Shown: one piece after another, positions 8,477 to 17,870 of the stretch
Layout: each line of letters opens with the position of its first letter
Numbering within the stretch: the stretch's first letter is position 1
Assembly: GCA_027297435.1 (NCBI GenBank)
Contig: JAPUIA010000107.1
Span: 1-54,799, forward strand
Length of the DNA stretch: 54,799 bases
DNA from: Gammaproteobacteria bacterium
Lineage (GTDB): Bacteria > Pseudomonadota > Gammaproteobacteria > Pseudomonadales > Azotimanducaceae
Direction: 5' to 3'
The notes under the pieces: generated by a model
Told to the model about the DNA's origin: nothing
The model's input: the letters and a program-made list of their open reading frames with translations, nothing else
Database searches by the model: none
Made by a program: the position numbers and the translations under genes

Positions 8477-8830
8477 TTAGTCGGCCGCGGTAAAGAAATT
8501 GGCCCTCGGCGTTCGGGTCTCATCGTAGACCGGTTCTTTGAGGTCGCAGCGGAACTTGTTGTTGTCCGCGTTGGCCAACCCTATCTCGTTCAACATCGCA
8601 CCCATGTTCAAATAGTTCTGGTGCTCGAAGTGGGCAGCGAGAGAAGCCTCGTCGTCCCATAGTTCGTAGACGATGATTCGACCGGTGACGCAAGGGTCTA
8701 CAGAAAACACATAGGCACGACACCCGGGTTCGTCATCCCTGGTGGCTTGTTGTAGTGGTTTGGCTCTGTCGATGGCTTCGTCGATTCGAGCCGGATCGGC
8801 AAGGTCGATTGTGCCGGCGATTATGATCAT
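8477..8830 (-). CDS. Antibiotic biosynthesis monooxygenase (ABM) domain protein
   Basis: A 117-residue ferredoxin-like alpha/beta-barrel protein of the ABM/YgiN type; such proteins are often cofactor-free quinol monooxygenases or heme-binding, but many have unknown roles. The conserved core is visible: MIIIAGTIDL start, EPGCRAYVFS, the YELWDDEASLAAHFEH strand-helix unit and the following QNYLNMG. It lies 27 bases downstream of the class V aminotransferase on the same strand, so the two may be co-transcribed. A second, more distant ABM protein is at 30205-30507. Confidence 0.82.
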   Translation of the reverse strand: MIIIAGTIDLADPARIDEAIDRAKPLQQATRDDEPGCRAYVFSVDPCVTGRIIVYELWDDEASLAAHFEHQNYLNMGAMLNEIGLANADNNKFRCDLKEPVYDETRTPRANFFTAAD

Positions 8831-8857
8831 GGTGCCCAGCGTCCTTTGTGGCTGCGG

Positions 8858-10141
8858 TTAGGCGATTTCTCGCAACACCGCGACGGCTTCGTCTATCTCT
8901 TCGGTGGAGTTCAAGATTCCTGGCGACATGCGTACGACCGGTCCGGCATCACGATCGGCGGGACTCACGATAATCTTGCGCGCCTGCATGACACGTTGAA
9001 CGTCCTCGGCGCTGTGCTTGGCAACCCGGAAGAACGTGAAACCGGATGAAAACTCGGTACTCATCGGCGTCACCAGCTCCACGCCGCCGATTTCTTGCAA
9101 GCGATTCTTGAGATAGGTATTCAAAAAGTGAATGCGCGATTGCACGTTGTCCTTACCCAGATTGAGATGAAATTCGAAGGCCTTTCTGAGCGCCCAACGG
9201 TGCTCGAAGGTGTGGAAACCGCCCGGCGTCATCATCGGCCCAAACGCGGGATCTTCGGCCAGGTTGAACGGGGGTATCGTCGGGTCGATGAATGCCAGGT
9301 CCGTTCGGCGGCTGCAGATGATGCCCGTACCGCGCGGCCCGAACATCCACTTGTGCGTGCCGGCGACAAAAAAGTCGCAGGCCATCTCGTCGAAATTCAG
9401 GTTCTCGACGCCGAATCCATGCACGCCGTCGACGCAAAACAGAATGCGGTCGTCGTCACCGCGGCCGGCGTTGAGTTCCGCGACCAGTGCACCGATTGCG
9501 GGTATGTCGAGCTTGACGCTGCTGCCGGAATGCACCCAAGTTAGTGCGAGGACGCGGGTCTTTTTGTTTACGTGCTGCTTGATCCGTTTGAGTACTTCAT
9601 CCGTCGAGACGTCCCTCGGTTCTTCGTAAAAACGGATGGTGTTGACCTTGAAGCCTTCTCGCTGCGCGCGGTAGCGCAGCGACGTTTGCACCGAATAGTG
9701 CTCGTGTTCCGTCGTGAGCACCTCTTGTCCGGGTTTGATGCTGATCCCGTTGTACAACGTCGCCAGTCCCATCGTCGTGCTGTCGGTCAGCGCTATCTGC
9801 CCCGCGGTCACCCCAAAATAGTCGCCGGCTTTTTGGCGGGTTTCATCGCCGTAACCCCATCCTTCGACAAGGTAATTGGCCGGGTTGCGGTTGAACCCGT
9901 GTCGATGGCGTTGAATGTCCTGCTCAACGACGCGTGGATGTGAAGCGAAGAGGAACCCGGCGAAATTTCGCCAGCTGTAATCAAGGTCGAACTCGTCGCG
10001 CAAGCGTTCCCAGTTCTCGAACTCGAAGGACGCGCCCGAGACCGCCGGTTGGGTTGACGTTGCGCTCAGCGCGGTGTGAAAGGGCAGCCCCCCAGCCAGC
10101 AGCCCGGCGCCCTTGAGTAGTCTGCGGCGAGACGTGTCCAT
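8858..10141 (-). CDS. Tat-targeted class V aminotransferase (isopenicillin N epimerase-like)
   Basis: A PLP-dependent enzyme of the cysteine desulfurase/isopenicillin epimerase fold, 427 residues. The PLP lysine is in VAGTHKWMFGP; the cofactor aspartate region reads CVDGVHGFG, and the substrate arginine is likely the one near PVVRMSPG. The N-terminus MDTSRRRLLKGAG is a twin-arginine signal, so the enzyme is probably exported folded with its cofactor. The start at 10141 has GGAGG eight bases upstream and puts the arginines at the right place. The substrate is unknown. The MITE-like element lies just upstream (10205-10360). Confidence 0.85.
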   Translation of the reverse strand: MDTSRRRLLKGAGLLAGGLPFHTALSATSTQPAVSGASFEFENWERLRDEFDLDYSWRNFAGFLFASHPRVVEQDIQRHRHGFNRNPANYLVEGWGYGDETRQKAGDYFGVTAGQIALTDSTTMGLATLYNGISIKPGQEVLTTEHEHYSVQTSLRYRAQREGFKVNTIRFYEEPRDVSTDEVLKRIKQHVNKKTRVLALTWVHSGSSVKLDIPAIGALVAELNAGRGDDDRILFCVDGVHGFGVENLNFDEMACDFFVAGTHKWMFGPRGTGIICSRRTDLAFIDPTIPPFNLAEDPAFGPMMTPGGFHTFEHRWALRKAFEFHLNLGKDNVQSRIHFLNTYLKNRLQEIGGVELVTPMSTEFSSGFTFFRVAKHSAEDVQRVMQARKIIVSPADRDAGPVVRMSPGILNSTEEIDEAVAVLREIA

Positions 10142-10204
10142 CAGCGTGTCCTCCGGGTAGCCGACGATCATAGCAGCGACGTCATGGCCGCGCATGATGC
10201 GTTG

Positions 10205-10360
10205 TTAACCCTAATTCGACATAAATGTGCGAGCGCAGACGTTCTAGAACATGCAAACTGCGTCGAGTTCGCTACGCGAACTCGCCAAGTGCGTAGATTG
10301 CCTGTTGTAGAACGAGCCGAAGGCGGTGTGCGCCGTAGCTTTATGTCGAATTAGGGTTAA
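10205..10360. mobile_element. 156-bp MITE-like element with 21-bp perfect terminal inverted repeats
   Basis: The arms 10205-10225 and 10340-10360 are exact reverse complements over 21 bp; they begin TTAACCCTAATTCG. The interior has a second perfect palindrome, CGAGTTCGC-TAC-GCGAACTCG (10264-10284). There is no coding capacity. The outermost TTAA is itself palindromic and could be a 4-bp target duplication, which would leave 17-bp TIRs. The right end overlaps the last bases of the DUF3604 gene: its TAA stop (10357-10359) lies inside the terminal TTAA. No matching transposase was seen in the window. Confidence 0.72.
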
Positions 10361-12366
10361 GGGTTAGCGCCTGGTCGATACCAGATAGGCGACGTCCAAG
10401 CCATCTCCTGAATCGTCGAAGGGTAGGAACCATCGCTGCAAACGGCCGGCCGCTCGGACTCAGCGATGCGTTGACAGTCGTATACGCTCCACCGGGCACT
10501 GGGGTTTTCCACTACGCGTAGGTAGTAGTAGGCGGATTGGTCGCGATCGAACGACTCGTCCCGATAGACGCTACAAAGCGTATCGTGGCCAGTGCCGACG
10601 GCCGGTGCACCCGCGATGGTGATGACCGTATTGTGCATCTGGCCGTCGCCGTCGATCCAGCCTTTGACGAGTTGCAGCTGTTGCAAGGGGGTCGAGTTCT
10701 CGCCCGGGTCGCGCGCGGCGTAGGCGACGAATATAGGTGACGCGCCGGTAGGTGCGACGGTGAGATCTCCACCCATGGGGACGCCTGCCTGATAGCCCTG
10801 TTCAACCAGGGTCGGGTTTTCGCAAAGGTCGTCATCGTACTCCCAGCCGCCGAAAAACCGCGGCACGATACGCGGGCCGGACGTGCCGAACACTTCCTTG
10901 CGTTTCATGGCATCGAATATCGCGTCGCGAGAATTCTCGACCGCCCAGATACCCGCGAGCCCGCCTGGATTGCCGTCGATGCCGCTCGTCAGCAGTCCGG
11001 GTTGCAAGCGTTCTTGCGGCGTGGCCTCGCCCGACACCGCACCTCGCCAATCGCTTTCGAGAACCGCGCCGGGTGTGGCGGCGTGGGTATCGGTGGCGGC
11101 GATCATGCCGAGCTTGATGGGATTGACGCCAATAGCCCGCTCTTCGGTAAGGCCGACCAACAGGCCAGAGCGGATGAAGTCGGTCTCGTGAATGCAACCG
11201 GCACCCAGCATGCCGTTGCTGCCGATGCCGTCGCCACACGAGACGGTTGTCTCTGTGGCTTCCCCGGTAACGAGTTGGCTACCCTCGATGATGCGCGTAA
11301 CGTAGGTTTCTGATCGACCCATGACCCGCACCGCTTCCACGTCGCAAAGCTCATCCGGTGCGGCCAGTACACTCGATAGACCGTTGACGCATTCCGACCC
11401 GCCCTTGTGTTGGAAGATCTCCATGATGGGTTCGCGGCGCAGACGTTGATTTGCGTATGCGCGCTTGTTATCGAGGGTGCGTTCCATGGCCATGTAGGGC
11501 GCCATCCGGCCATTGGCGAGATTGGAATTGTGGGGGATGGTAAGGTAGTCGCAACCGTCGTCCTCTCGACAGACTTCATCCAGAGCGGCCCAGAGTTTGC
11601 TGTCGATGGGCGCGTCGATATATGAAACCGGTAGTTCCGGTACGTTGCCGTTCCGAAAGATGACGTTGCGGTGGTAGTTGGACGTTCCTGGCGTACCCGT
11701 GTATTCGTAGGCGACGAAACTCGTGAACTCGCATCGTTCGCTGCGGTCGTATGCCTCTTCCGCGGCCCGCACGATCTTCTGCCAAGGCGGCTTGGCGTAG
11801 TCGCGGCAGAGCTGCCCGTCCTCGCCGCACAGCTCGGGAATGCGTGATGGTGTTTCGGTAGTTATCACGGCAGCCATCATCATCATGCCTTGCCGTTCGC
11901 TAACCCGCGTGCCTTGACAAAAAGCGCTATCGTAACGGGGCGAATCCGGATCTCGGCACAGCGCCCGTTCGCCTAGGAATTCGCCATGGTCCGTGACGGC
12001 GAGGAAGTCGAGCGGGCGATCGATTCGGAACGTGCCGGCAGGATTTCCGTCGGGCCCGATCGGCCAGAACGGTATGGCTTCGCCACGCGCAAAGTTGTGT
12101 GCATCCACCGGGGTCCCACCGGTCGTGTTGGCTGCCGCGTCAAACGAGAAGCTGGTGTGCACGTGCAGGTCGCCAAACAGCGGTTTCCTCAGTGGTGTGT
12201 AATCCAGGCAAGGCTCGCGCGGTTCGCTGTAGACGATCGGATGCTCCGCGAGAGCTACGGAAGCGGGCGCGATGTCGGACTGCGGAACGTCCGTTGGTTC
12301 GCCGCTGCAGCCATTTAGCGTTACCAGCGCGAAAGTAAACGCGGCGCAAACTGACACGGTTCTCAT
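10357..12366 (-). CDS. DUF3604 lipoprotein with PHP-like metal site
   Basis: A 669-residue predicted lipoprotein: signal peptide with lipobox LNGC at about residues 17-20. The domain opens with LFGDLHVHTSFSFDA, a PHP-type metal-binding HxH motif, followed by FLAVTDHGEF, both typical of DUF3604. Further conserved parts are TIPHNSN, the MEIFQHKGGSEC segment and IAATDTHAATPG. The family is predicted to be metal-dependent hydrolases of unknown substrate. The start at 12366 has GGAGG six bases upstream. The stop codon lies in the end of the MITE-like element, so the C-terminus may have been altered by the insertion. Confidence 0.88.
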   Translation of the reverse strand: MRTVSVCAAFTFALVTLNGCSGEPTDVPQSDIAPASVALAEHPIVYSEPREPCLDYTPLRKPLFGDLHVHTSFSFDAAANTTGGTPVDAHNFARGEAIPFWPIGPDGNPAGTFRIDRPLDFLAVTDHGEFLGERALCRDPDSPRYDSAFCQGTRVSERQGMMMMAAVITTETPSRIPELCGEDGQLCRDYAKPPWQKIVRAAEEAYDRSERCEFTSFVAYEYTGTPGTSNYHRNVIFRNGNVPELPVSYIDAPIDSKLWAALDEVCREDDGCDYLTIPHNSNLANGRMAPYMAMERTLDNKRAYANQRLRREPIMEIFQHKGGSECVNGLSSVLAAPDELCDVEAVRVMGRSETYVTRIIEGSQLVTGEATETTVSCGDGIGSNGMLGAGCIHETDFIRSGLLVGLTEERAIGVNPIKLGMIAATDTHAATPGAVLESDWRGAVSGEATPQERLQPGLLTSGIDGNPGGLAGIWAVENSRDAIFDAMKRKEVFGTSGPRIVPRFFGGWEYDDDLCENPTLVEQGYQAGVPMGGDLTVAPTGASPIFVAYAARDPGENSTPLQQLQLVKGWIDGDGQMHNTVITIAGAPAVGTGHDTLCSVYRDESFDRDQSAYYYLRVVENPSARWSVYDCQRIAESERPAVCSDGSYPSTIQEMAWTSPIWYRPGANP

Positions 12367-12420
12367 TGTGGTCCTCCCCAGGCTCGCTAGCCGCATGTTA
12401 CGGCCAGCCTGCGCCCTAAG

Positions 12421-12885
12421 CTACTCCCGGTCTGTAGATCTGGGGGCTCGGGCCAGGTATTTGTCCAACCCGTTGGCGAAGGCTTGCGTATGGGTCTTGT
12501 CGAACGCCGACGGCCCGCCGGTCTGAATGCCGGTGGAACGCAACTCGTCCATCCTGTCGCGGCGGGCGAGATGCTCCTTGATATTGTTTGGGGTGTATAG
12601 GGTACCCCTGGGGTTCAGGGCCGCTGCGCCCGCCGCGATCACTTCCGCAGCCAGCGGTATGTCCTGAGTGACGACGAGGTCGTCCGCCTGCAAGTGTTGC
12701 AGAATGTGGTTATCGGCGATGTCGAACCCTCGCCCGACTTGCACGACACGGATGTGGGGCGATTTAGGCGCGCGGAGGAAGTGGTTGGCGACCAGCGTTG
12801 TTGCGATCTCGAGTCGATTGGCGGCGCGAAAGATGATCTCTTTGATTGGCCCCGGGCAGGCATCGGCGTCCACCCAGATGTGCAT
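12421..12885 (-). CDS. yaiI: YaiI/YqxD family protein (DUF188)
   Basis: A 154-residue cytoplasmic protein of the UPF0178/DUF188 family with a PIN-like fold; its function is unproven. The start MHIWVDADACPGPIKEII is diagnostic, followed by VVQVGRGFDIADNHI, LVVTQDIPLAAEVI and the TPNNIKEHLARRD segment. It begins four bases after the stop of the cupin gene and is likely translated from the same transcript. The length is normal for the family. Confidence 0.93.
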   Translation of the reverse strand: MHIWVDADACPGPIKEIIFRAANRLEIATTLVANHFLRAPKSPHIRVVQVGRGFDIADNHILQHLQADDLVVTQDIPLAAEVIAAGAAALNPRGTLYTPNNIKEHLARRDRMDELRSTGIQTGGPSAFDKTHTQAFANGLDKYLARAPRSTDRE

Positions 12886-12889
12886 CGCG

Positions 12890-13252
12890 CTATATCCACT
12901 GGTCGTTGGGGGCGGTGCGGTCGCTCGACGTGTCTCCGGTATTTGTGACCCCTTTGGGTTCGATCAGCATCACTTCGCATTCTTGGTCTGCGCTCGGCTT
13001 GTGGCGCATGCCCTTCGGTACGACGAATAGCTCGCCCGCTTTGAGCGAAACCTTGTCGGAGGGCATTTCTATCGACATCTCACCCTTTAAGCAGACGAAC
13101 AACTCGTCCGTATCGTCGTGTTGGTGCCACACGAACTCACCAACGATTTTGACGAGTTTCACCTGATAATCGTTTATCTCGGCGATGACCTTTGGCGTCC
13201 AATGTTCAGAGAAACGCTGCAGCTTGTCGTCGAGGTTTATCGGGTTGGCCAC
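12890..13252 (-). CDS. Small cupin protein
   Basis: A 120-residue single-domain cupin with metal-binding motif 1, WHQHDDTDELFVCLKGEM (two His, Glu), and motif 2, GELFVVPKGMRHKP (His). Such proteins can be isomerases, dioxygenases or sensors; the substrate cannot be inferred. Starts with GTG. It lies directly upstream of yaiI (four-base gap) and divergently from the tandem PQQ alcohol dehydrogenases; the 178-bp gap between them should contain both promoters. Confidence 0.85.
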   Translation of the reverse strand: MANPINLDDKLQRFSEHWTPKVIAEINDYQVKLVKIVGEFVWHQHDDTDELFVCLKGEMSIEMPSDKVSLKAGELFVVPKGMRHKPSADQECEVMLIEPKGVTNTGDTSSDRTAPNDQWI

Positions 13253-13430
13253 CGATACGCTCGCAATTGCTTACTCATCACCCGCTTGTCCAAAATCGTT
13301 GACAAAGTGTTCCGCAAAGTTTCGGAGAGGTATTGTAACGAGGCTCGATCGAGCATTCTGCCACTAAAATGGCGCTTCCTATCCCGTCTCACCAGGGTAT
13401 TATCTGCCGCAACGAAGGGGAGATTTGAAC

Positions 13431-15647
13431 ATGCGTGCACTGATTTGGCTCGTCGCGGCGGTCGCGGTCGCCGCACTGATTTATTTTCTGTCGACCCGGG
13501 AGACGCAGGAGACGCCGCAGACGCAAGAATCGGAGCCCGCCGTTGAAATTCTGGCCCCCAGCATCGGACTCATCGACGATGCTCGTATCAATAATGCGGC
13601 GAGCGAACCCGGCAATTGGCTCGCTTATGGCCGCACCTACGAAGAGCAACGCTTCTCGCCCCTGACCCAGATCAATCGTGACAACGTCGCCGATCTGAGC
13701 CTTGCGTGGTATCGGGACATGGGTACCAATCGCGCCCAAGAGGCCACGCCAATCGTGGTTGACGGCATCATGTTCTTTACCAGTTCCTGGAGCCGGGTGT
13801 TTGCGATCACTGCCGCGACCGGTGAAGAAGTGTGGTCTTACGACCCGAAGGTACCGGGTGAGTATGGGCGGCGTGCTTGTTGTGACGTGGTGAATCGTGG
13901 CGTGGCGGTCTACAACGGCCGTGTCTACTTCGGCAGTCTCGATGGCCGGCTCATCGCGTTGGACGCCGCGACCGGCGAGGAAGTCTGGCAGGTCAATACG
14001 ATCATTGACCCCGACCGCTTCTACACCATCACCGGCGCACCGCGTGCCGCCAAGGGCAAGATTTTCATTGGCAACGGCGGGGCCGAGTTCGGCGTGCGTG
14101 GTTATGTGACCGCATACGATGCCGAAACCGGTGACCAGGTGTGGCGGTTCTACACCGTGCCGGGCGATCCGTCCCTGCCGTTCGAACACCCCGAGATGGA
14201 GATGGCCGCTGACACTTGGAAGGGTGGCGAGTGGTGGGAGATCGGGGGTGGCGGTACCGTGTGGAACTCGATTGTCTACGATCCCGATTTTGATCAGGTA
14301 TATCTCGGCGTCGGCAACGGTTCTCCCTGGACGCGCGTGATTCGGTCGCCGGGTGGCGGCGACAACCTGTTTTTGTCCTCGATTGTCGCGCTCGATGTCG
14401 ATACCGGCTCGATGAATTGGTACTACCAGACCACACCTGGCGACAACTGGGACTACACGGCGGTTCAAGACATGGCGTTGGCAGACATGGAAGTGGACGG
14501 TGTCATGCGCAAGGTGCTGTTGCAGGCACCGAAGAATGGATTCTTCTACGTCATCGATCGCGAGAACGGCGAGTTGCTGCGAGCCAATCCGTTTGCCACG
14601 GTCACCTGGGCGAGCCATATCGACATGGAGACGGGCAGGCCAGTGGAAAACCCGGATCTCGACTTCAGCGAAGATGAAAAGTGGGTGCTTCCCGGGCCCC
14701 TTGGTGCACACAACTGGCAGGCGATGTCCGTCGACGTCGATGCCGGGGTCGTGTACCTGCCCGCGCAAGACAATCCGTTCATCTACGGCATGTCGGACGA
14801 GTGGAAACAAACGGGCGTTTACAAGCGCAATCCCGGAGCCTTCAACTTGGGCGTAGAGCTTGGTGGGCTGGCTCAGCTGGTGGTCAACAACATCGACTCG
14901 CAACCGACACCCAAGGGCTATCTCAAAGCCTTTGATCCGCTGACGGGTGACGACAAGTGGGTGGTGGAGATTCCCCACTACTGGAACGGCGGCGTGCTCG
15001 GTACTGCTGGCGGTCTCGTGTTCCACGGCGATGCCCTGGGGCACCTGACGGCCTACGACAAGGACAACGGCGAGGCGCTCTGGCAGTTCAACACCTACAC
15101 ATCGATGTTGGCGCCGCCCATTACGTTCGAGATCGATGGCGTGCAGTACGTCTCGATTCTCACCGGCAGTGGCGGAGGCGATCTGTTTGCCGGGGAACCG
15201 ATGCCGCCGGTCGCGATACCTGCGTCACTCACCTACGGCAATTTCGGCAAGATGTTGGTGTTCAAGCTTGGCGGCGAAGCCGAGCTGCCGATTCCCAACG
15301 CGGTCAGCCGCACCATACCGGAGCAGACGCTCAGCAGCGTTGGCGATGAGGAAATTGCGAGGGGCGAGCGCCTATATGGCGCCTACTGCAGTGTTTGCCA
15401 TGGCCTGGTCGCACGCTCAGGAGGTGTCATCGCGGATCTCAGACACATGAGCGAGGGTTCGCACGTTGCGTTCAATCAAATCGTGTTGGAAGGCTTGTTA
15501 TCGGCGCAGGGCATGGCGGCGTTCAGCGATAGTCTTGCCGAAGAGGATGCCGATAGCATTCACGAATACGTACGCCGGCGCGCGCACGAAGACCGCGAGC
15601 TGGCGATGGGCAAAAAGGAAGCTGCTCGACTGACTTGGCTGCAGTAG
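13431..15647 (+). CDS. PQQ-dependent alcohol dehydrogenase fused to cytochrome c (quinohemoprotein 1)
   Basis: A 738-residue periplasmic enzyme that oxidises an alcohol and passes electrons from PQQ to its own heme c. An N-terminal anchor (about 5-22) is followed by an eight-bladed propeller with repeated AxDxxTGExxW motifs. Active-site parts: vicinal cysteines C150-C151 (RRACCD), the Glu of GGAEFGVRGY, and the Asp of TPGDNWDYT, the general base. Thr, not Asp, lies two residues after that Asp, which points to calcium, not a lanthanide. The C-terminal domain has CSVCH (about 653-657) and a candidate axial Met in AQGMAAF. AAGGGGAG precedes the ATG by about eight bases. A tandem paralog follows after 29 bases. 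Confidence 0.92.
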   Translation: MRALIWLVAAVAVAALIYFLSTRETQETPQTQESEPAVEILAPSIGLIDDARINNAASEPGNWLAYGRTYEEQRFSPLTQINRDNVADLSLAWYRDMGTNRAQEATPIVVDGIMFFTSSWSRVFAITAATGEEVWSYDPKVPGEYGRRACCDVVNRGVAVYNGRVYFGSLDGRLIALDAATGEEVWQVNTIIDPDRFYTITGAPRAAKGKIFIGNGGAEFGVRGYVTAYDAETGDQVWRFYTVPGDPSLPFEHPEMEMAADTWKGGEWWEIGGGGTVWNSIVYDPDFDQVYLGVGNGSPWTRVIRSPGGGDNLFLSSIVALDVDTGSMNWYYQTTPGDNWDYTAVQDMALADMEVDGVMRKVLLQAPKNGFFYVIDRENGELLRANPFATVTWASHIDMETGRPVENPDLDFSEDEKWVLPGPLGAHNWQAMSVDVDAGVVYLPAQDNPFIYGMSDEWKQTGVYKRNPGAFNLGVELGGLAQLVVNNIDSQPTPKGYLKAFDPLTGDDKWVVEIPHYWNGGVLGTAGGLVFHGDALGHLTAYDKDNGEALWQFNTYTSMLAPPITFEIDGVQYVSILTGSGGGDLFAGEPMPPVAIPASLTYGNFGKMLVFKLGGEAELPIPNAVSRTIPEQTLSSVGDEEIARGERLYGAYCSVCHGLVARSGGVIADLRHMSEGSHVAFNQIVLEGLLSAQGMAAFSDSLAEEDADSIHEYVRRRAHEDRELAMGKKEAARLTWLQ

Positions 15648-15676
15648 CAGCCCAACGAATCATAGAAGGGGGGTTT

Positions 15677-17866
15677 GTGAAAGCGTTCAGCATCTTGATT
15701 GCCGTCGTGTTGCTGGCGGCGCTTGCGTGGTTCGTTACCCGGCAGGCGGAAGCACCTCCGCCAACCGCAGACGTGGAAGAGCCCGCAGTGGTACCGGCCC
15801 CGTCGATCGGCATGGTCGACGATGCGCGCATCGAGAATGCGCTCGTTGACGAACCCGGCAGTTGGATGGCGCACGGCATCGACTTCACCGAACGGCGTTT
15901 TTCACCGCTGACCCAGATCAATCGCGACAACGTCAGCGACCTTGGTCTGGTGTGGCGCAAAGACCTTGGCACATTTCACGCCCAGGAAGCGACACCGCTC
16001 GTGGTCGACGGCCTCATGATCTTTCCGAGCGCTTGGAACATCGTCTACGCGCTCGATGCGGTAACGGGAGAAACCCGTTGGGTCTACGATCCGAAAGTCG
16101 ATCGCGGTCGAATCGGTACCATCTGGGCGCCCTTTAGCCGCGGCATCGCCATATATAAGGGTCGGGTTTATGTCGCCACCATCGACGGCTATCTCGCCGC
16201 AGTCGATGCGGCGACCGGGCAGGAGGTCTGGAAGATCGACACGATCGTTGATCGTGCCATTCCGTACTTCATCAGCGGCGCCCCCAGGGTTGGCGGCGGC
16301 CACGTCTACATCGGCAACGGTGGTTCGGAGTGGGGCACGCGCGGCTATACGACTGCCTACGATGCCGAGACCGGAGAGCAAGTCTGGCGGTTCTGGTCGG
16401 TGCCGGGAGATCCGTCACTGCCGTTCGAGCATCCTGAAATGGAGATGGCCGCCAAGACTTGGAAGGGCGGTGAGTGGTGGAAGTACGGCGGGGGTGGCAA
16501 CGTTTGGAACTCCATCGTCTACGACGCCGAGCTAAATCAAGTGTATTTGGGTATGGGCAACGCAGCGCCTTGGGCGCGCGTGATTCGCTCACCCGGCGGC
16601 GGCGACAACCTGTTCGCGGCGGCGATCGTTGCGGTCGATGCGGACACGGGTCGGATGAACTGGTATTACCAGACGACCCCTGGTGACAACTGGGACTTTA
16701 CCGCGGTGCAGGACATGGCGTTGGTCGACCTCGAAGTCGATGGTGCGATGCGCAAGGTCATCCTGCAGGCGCCCAAGAACGGCTTCTTCTATGTCATCGA
16801 TCGCACCAACGGTGAGCTGCTGCGGGCACATCCCTTTGCAACGGTCACCTGGGCATCCCACGTCGACATGGAAACGGGTCGCCCGGTTGAGCTTGAACAA
16901 GGCAACTACAACGACGAGGCCAAGTGGGTGTTGCCAGGTCCGCTCGGCGCCCACAACTGGCAGGCGATGAGCGTCGATCCCGGCACCGGCGTGGTGTACA
17001 TGTCGACACACGATTACGCTTGGTGGTACAAGATCGATCCTAGCTTCCAAGAGACCGGCATCTACAAGTGGCAGGTCGGTCAGATGAATCTCGGCCTCGA
17101 TCCGGAAACCGCCGACCTGTTGGAAGGGGTAACTTCGCCCGCCGCAGAGGGCTATCTCACTGCTTTTGACCCGCTCACGGGGGACGTGAAATGGCAAAAC
17201 GAGCTAGATCACCATTGGAATGGTGGCGTGGTCGCCACCGCCGGCGGCTTGGTGTTTCAGGGTGAAGGCATGGGCCACATTTACGCGTACGATAAAGACA
17301 ACGGCGAGCGCCTATGGGGGTTCAACACCTATACGTCGATCATCGCACCCCCCATCACCTATCAGATCGATGATACCCAGTTTGTCGCCATCATCACCGG
17401 TTCTGGTGGGGCGGAAAGCTTCATCGGTAAGGCCGCGGATACCGCAACCGATACCTACGGTAATCATCCGCAAATGCTGGTGTTCGCGCTAGGTGGTACC
17501 GAGCAGCTCGAGGAGCCTGACAAGGTCGCACAAATACCGCCTGAGCAGCCGTTGCTGTCAACGGAGCGCCACGAGCTGCGCCGTGGCAGCGTGCTCTATC
17601 ACGATTTCTGTGCCGCTTGCCACGGTGGCCAGGCTAAGAGCTTCGGCGTAGTGCCGGACCTACGGTTCATGGAAGCCTCGGTCCGGGAAATCTTCGATCA
17701 GATCGTGTTGGGCGGAGCGTTGGAACCGGTCGGTATGGGTAGTTTTGCCGAGTGGCTGAGCGAAGCAGATGCCAAGCGCGTGCTCGGTTACATCTTGTAC
17801 CGCGCGAACGCCGATCGGGACAAGGCCCTCATGGAGGGAGAGACGGAGGAACAGGCAGGACCTTAG
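15677..17866 (+). CDS. PQQ-dependent alcohol dehydrogenase fused to cytochrome c (quinohemoprotein 2), vicinal disulfide missing
   Basis: A 729-residue tandem paralog of the preceding gene with the same plan: N-terminal anchor (about 2-19), propeller, and C-terminal heme c domain with CAACH (about 644-648) and Met in PVGMGSF. Catalytic parts GGSEWGTRGY and TPGDNWDFT are kept, again with Thr at the lanthanide-indicator position. The adjacent cysteine pair of copy 1 is absent: the matching stretch reads GTIWAPFSRG. GTG at 15677 is chosen because AAGGGGGG lies just upstream and the anchor follows at once. Probably an operon with copy 1. The substrate ranges of the two may differ. Confidence 0.9.
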   Translation: MKAFSILIAVVLLAALAWFVTRQAEAPPPTADVEEPAVVPAPSIGMVDDARIENALVDEPGSWMAHGIDFTERRFSPLTQINRDNVSDLGLVWRKDLGTFHAQEATPLVVDGLMIFPSAWNIVYALDAVTGETRWVYDPKVDRGRIGTIWAPFSRGIAIYKGRVYVATIDGYLAAVDAATGQEVWKIDTIVDRAIPYFISGAPRVGGGHVYIGNGGSEWGTRGYTTAYDAETGEQVWRFWSVPGDPSLPFEHPEMEMAAKTWKGGEWWKYGGGGNVWNSIVYDAELNQVYLGMGNAAPWARVIRSPGGGDNLFAAAIVAVDADTGRMNWYYQTTPGDNWDFTAVQDMALVDLEVDGAMRKVILQAPKNGFFYVIDRTNGELLRAHPFATVTWASHVDMETGRPVELEQGNYNDEAKWVLPGPLGAHNWQAMSVDPGTGVVYMSTHDYAWWYKIDPSFQETGIYKWQVGQMNLGLDPETADLLEGVTSPAAEGYLTAFDPLTGDVKWQNELDHHWNGGVVATAGGLVFQGEGMGHIYAYDKDNGERLWGFNTYTSIIAPPITYQIDDTQFVAIITGSGGAESFIGKAADTATDTYGNHPQMLVFALGGTEQLEEPDKVAQIPPEQPLLSTERHELRRGSVLYHDFCAACHGGQAKSFGVVPDLRFMEASVREIFDQIVLGGALEPVGMGSFAEWLSEADAKRVLGYILYRANADRDKALMEGETEEQAGP

Positions 17867-17870
17867 ACTT

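Noticed and set aside
13389-15044. Open frame of 551 codons on the minus strand opposite the first PQQ alcohol dehydrogenase
   Set aside because: The plus-strand product is a clear quinohemoprotein; the antisense frame has no recognisable domains and reflects the lack of stops in GC-rich codon positions.
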